A stretch of DNA of 5,819 bases from Euryarchaeota archaeon UBA538 (GTDB lineage: Archaea; Thermoplasmatota; Poseidoniia; Poseidoniales; Thalassarchaeaceae): contig DALC01000111.1 of assembly GCA_002499325.1 (NCBI GenBank), positions 1,502-7,320 of the forward strand. The letters run 5' to 3'. Shown one piece after another: positions 5,321 through 5,819 of the stretch (position 1 is the stretch's first letter; each line of letters begins with the position of its first letter). Under the pieces are notes generated by a model. It was given only the letters and a program-made list of their open reading frames with translations, was not told the origin of the DNA and did not search any database. The position numbers and the translations under genes were made by a program.

Positions 5321-5819
5321 AGGACCTCACTCCCTTGACCTCTCCGGGGTGGAGCTTAGCAGTCAGCTCTGAGAAGCTCTCTTCTCCATTCCATAGCGGG
5401 ACTAAAGTTACCTTGCCATTCCTACCCGGTTCCTGAGACAATTCGGTATATCCCCTATTTGTCAGGAAAAGAGCGGAGACCAATGCTGTTACTTGGGCCT
5501 CTGCTTTTGCTTCCCCGTGTTCGATTCCTGAATCTAAAGCCATCGACATCAACTCTTCCGATACATCTTGCAGACCTACAGGTTTATCTTCGGAGATGGC
5601 CCTGTTTCTCAATGCGTTCCAAGTCCTCTCTAGATCTCCCTCCAAATCCTCTACGTGAAGGCTTCCTTTGAATCTCTCACGAGCGGTTGAAAGGGCGTCG
5701 CGTCTCTCCTTGGCTATTCGTTCCCTAGTCCTTTGCTCCTCGGCCAGCCTTCCAGCATCCTGCAATCCCATCAACAGTTCACCCAGAGTAACAGGGCGTC
5801 CTTCATCGCGATGTACCCT
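5313..5819 (-). CDS. scpA: ScpA kleisin, C-terminal part; 5' end outside the window
   Basis: The open frame runs to the window edge without a stop or a convincing start, giving 168 residues of the C-terminal half of ScpA, the kleisin that links the two SMC heads and binds ScpB. The visible part starts RVHRDEGRPVTLGELLMGLQDA, similar to the mid-ScpA motif around P-V-x-L-x-E-L-L-x-A-L, then a charged helical stretch (AGRLAEEQRTRERIAKER). Last comes a C-terminal winged helix with AQVTALVSALFLTNRGYTEL, the counterpart of the kleisin pattern in which a hydrophobic helix (F-L-A-L-L-E-L) is followed by a Gln/Glu-rich strand. The in-frame TTG at 5774 lies in the middle of the PVTLGELL motif, so it is not the start. 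The stop overlaps the scpB start by 8 bp. Assignment rests on the weakly conserved kleisin C-terminus plus the adjacent scpB. Confidence 0.85.
   Translation of the reverse strand, partial: RVHRDEGRPVTLGELLMGLQDAGRLAEEQRTRERIAKERRDALSTARERFKGSLHVEDLEGDLERTWNALRNRAISEDKPVGLQDVSEELMSMALDSGIEHGEAKAEAQVTALVSALFLTNRGYTELSQEPGRNGKVTLVPLWNGEESFSELTAKLHPGEVKGVRSYE
5324..5328 (-). promoter_or_regulatory. Probable scpB ribosome binding site (GAGGT)
   Basis: On the minus strand GAGGT precedes the scpB ATG by 3 nt, with a purine-rich AAGGGAG a little further upstream (5330-5336). It lies inside the end of scpA, as expected for re-initiation at an overlapping gene. The spacing is shorter than ideal, so coupling through the ATGAGTGA overlap may matter more. 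Confidence 0.45.

Noticed and set aside
5031..5372. 113-codon open frame on the + strand opposite scpB and scpA.
   Set aside because: It lies antisense to two well-supported genes, has no recognisable domain and no start signal.
5772..5774. TTG as the start of scpA.
   Set aside because: The frame stays open to the window edge and the upstream residues continue the PVTLGELL kleisin motif, so the true start is outside.

Overview
The window is gene-dense DNA of moderate GC content with AGA/AGG-rich arginine codon use. It most likely comes from a euryarchaeal lineage. The case for an archaeon rests on a DRG/Rbg-type GTPase with a C-terminal TGS domain (the archaeal/eukaryotic branch of the Obg superfamily), few clear Shine-Dalgarno sites, a possible leaderless promoter, and euryarchaeal-style ScpA/ScpB genes. 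A planktonic Thermoplasmatota lineage such as Marine Group II is my best guess. That guess is inference; no marker gene here proves it.

Layout. At 1-909 (+) is the 3' part of a DRG GTPase gene. It is followed after 15 bp by tatC (925-1707, +), the core component of twin-arginine protein export. Converging on tatC, with a 14-bp overlap of the 3' ends, is a UMF1/Atg22-like major facilitator transporter (1694-3475, -) that carries a large hydrophilic insertion. An 86-bp divergent intergenic region holds a 9-bp inverted repeat and a possible TATA element. Beyond it lies a glycerophosphodiester phosphodiesterase-like gene (3562-4692, +). This converges, with one base between stop codons, on a scpA-scpB operon (4694-5819, -). 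The scpA start lies outside the window. There is no stretch over 300 bp without a gene, and I see no RNA gene, mobile element or CRISPR array.

How the genes relate. ScpA and ScpB are the kleisin and winged-helix partners of SMC in chromosome segregation. DRG is tied to ribosomes and translation, and TatC exports folded proteins. The divergent transporter/phosphodiesterase pair shares one short control region and could act together in uptake or turnover of a phosphodiester or its products, but this is inference.

The most unusual item is the phosphodiesterase. Its N-terminus holds the family's E-x-D, HD and E-x-K metal and catalytic residues, but the position of the HRG catalytic motif reads Asn-Arg-Met. 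A perfect IIGHRGAG motif, which is the normal first strand of this barrel, appears instead as the last 13 residues of the protein, about 95 residues after the strand that should end the barrel. This looks like a natural circular permutation that moves a catalytic histidine from the first strand to the C-terminus.
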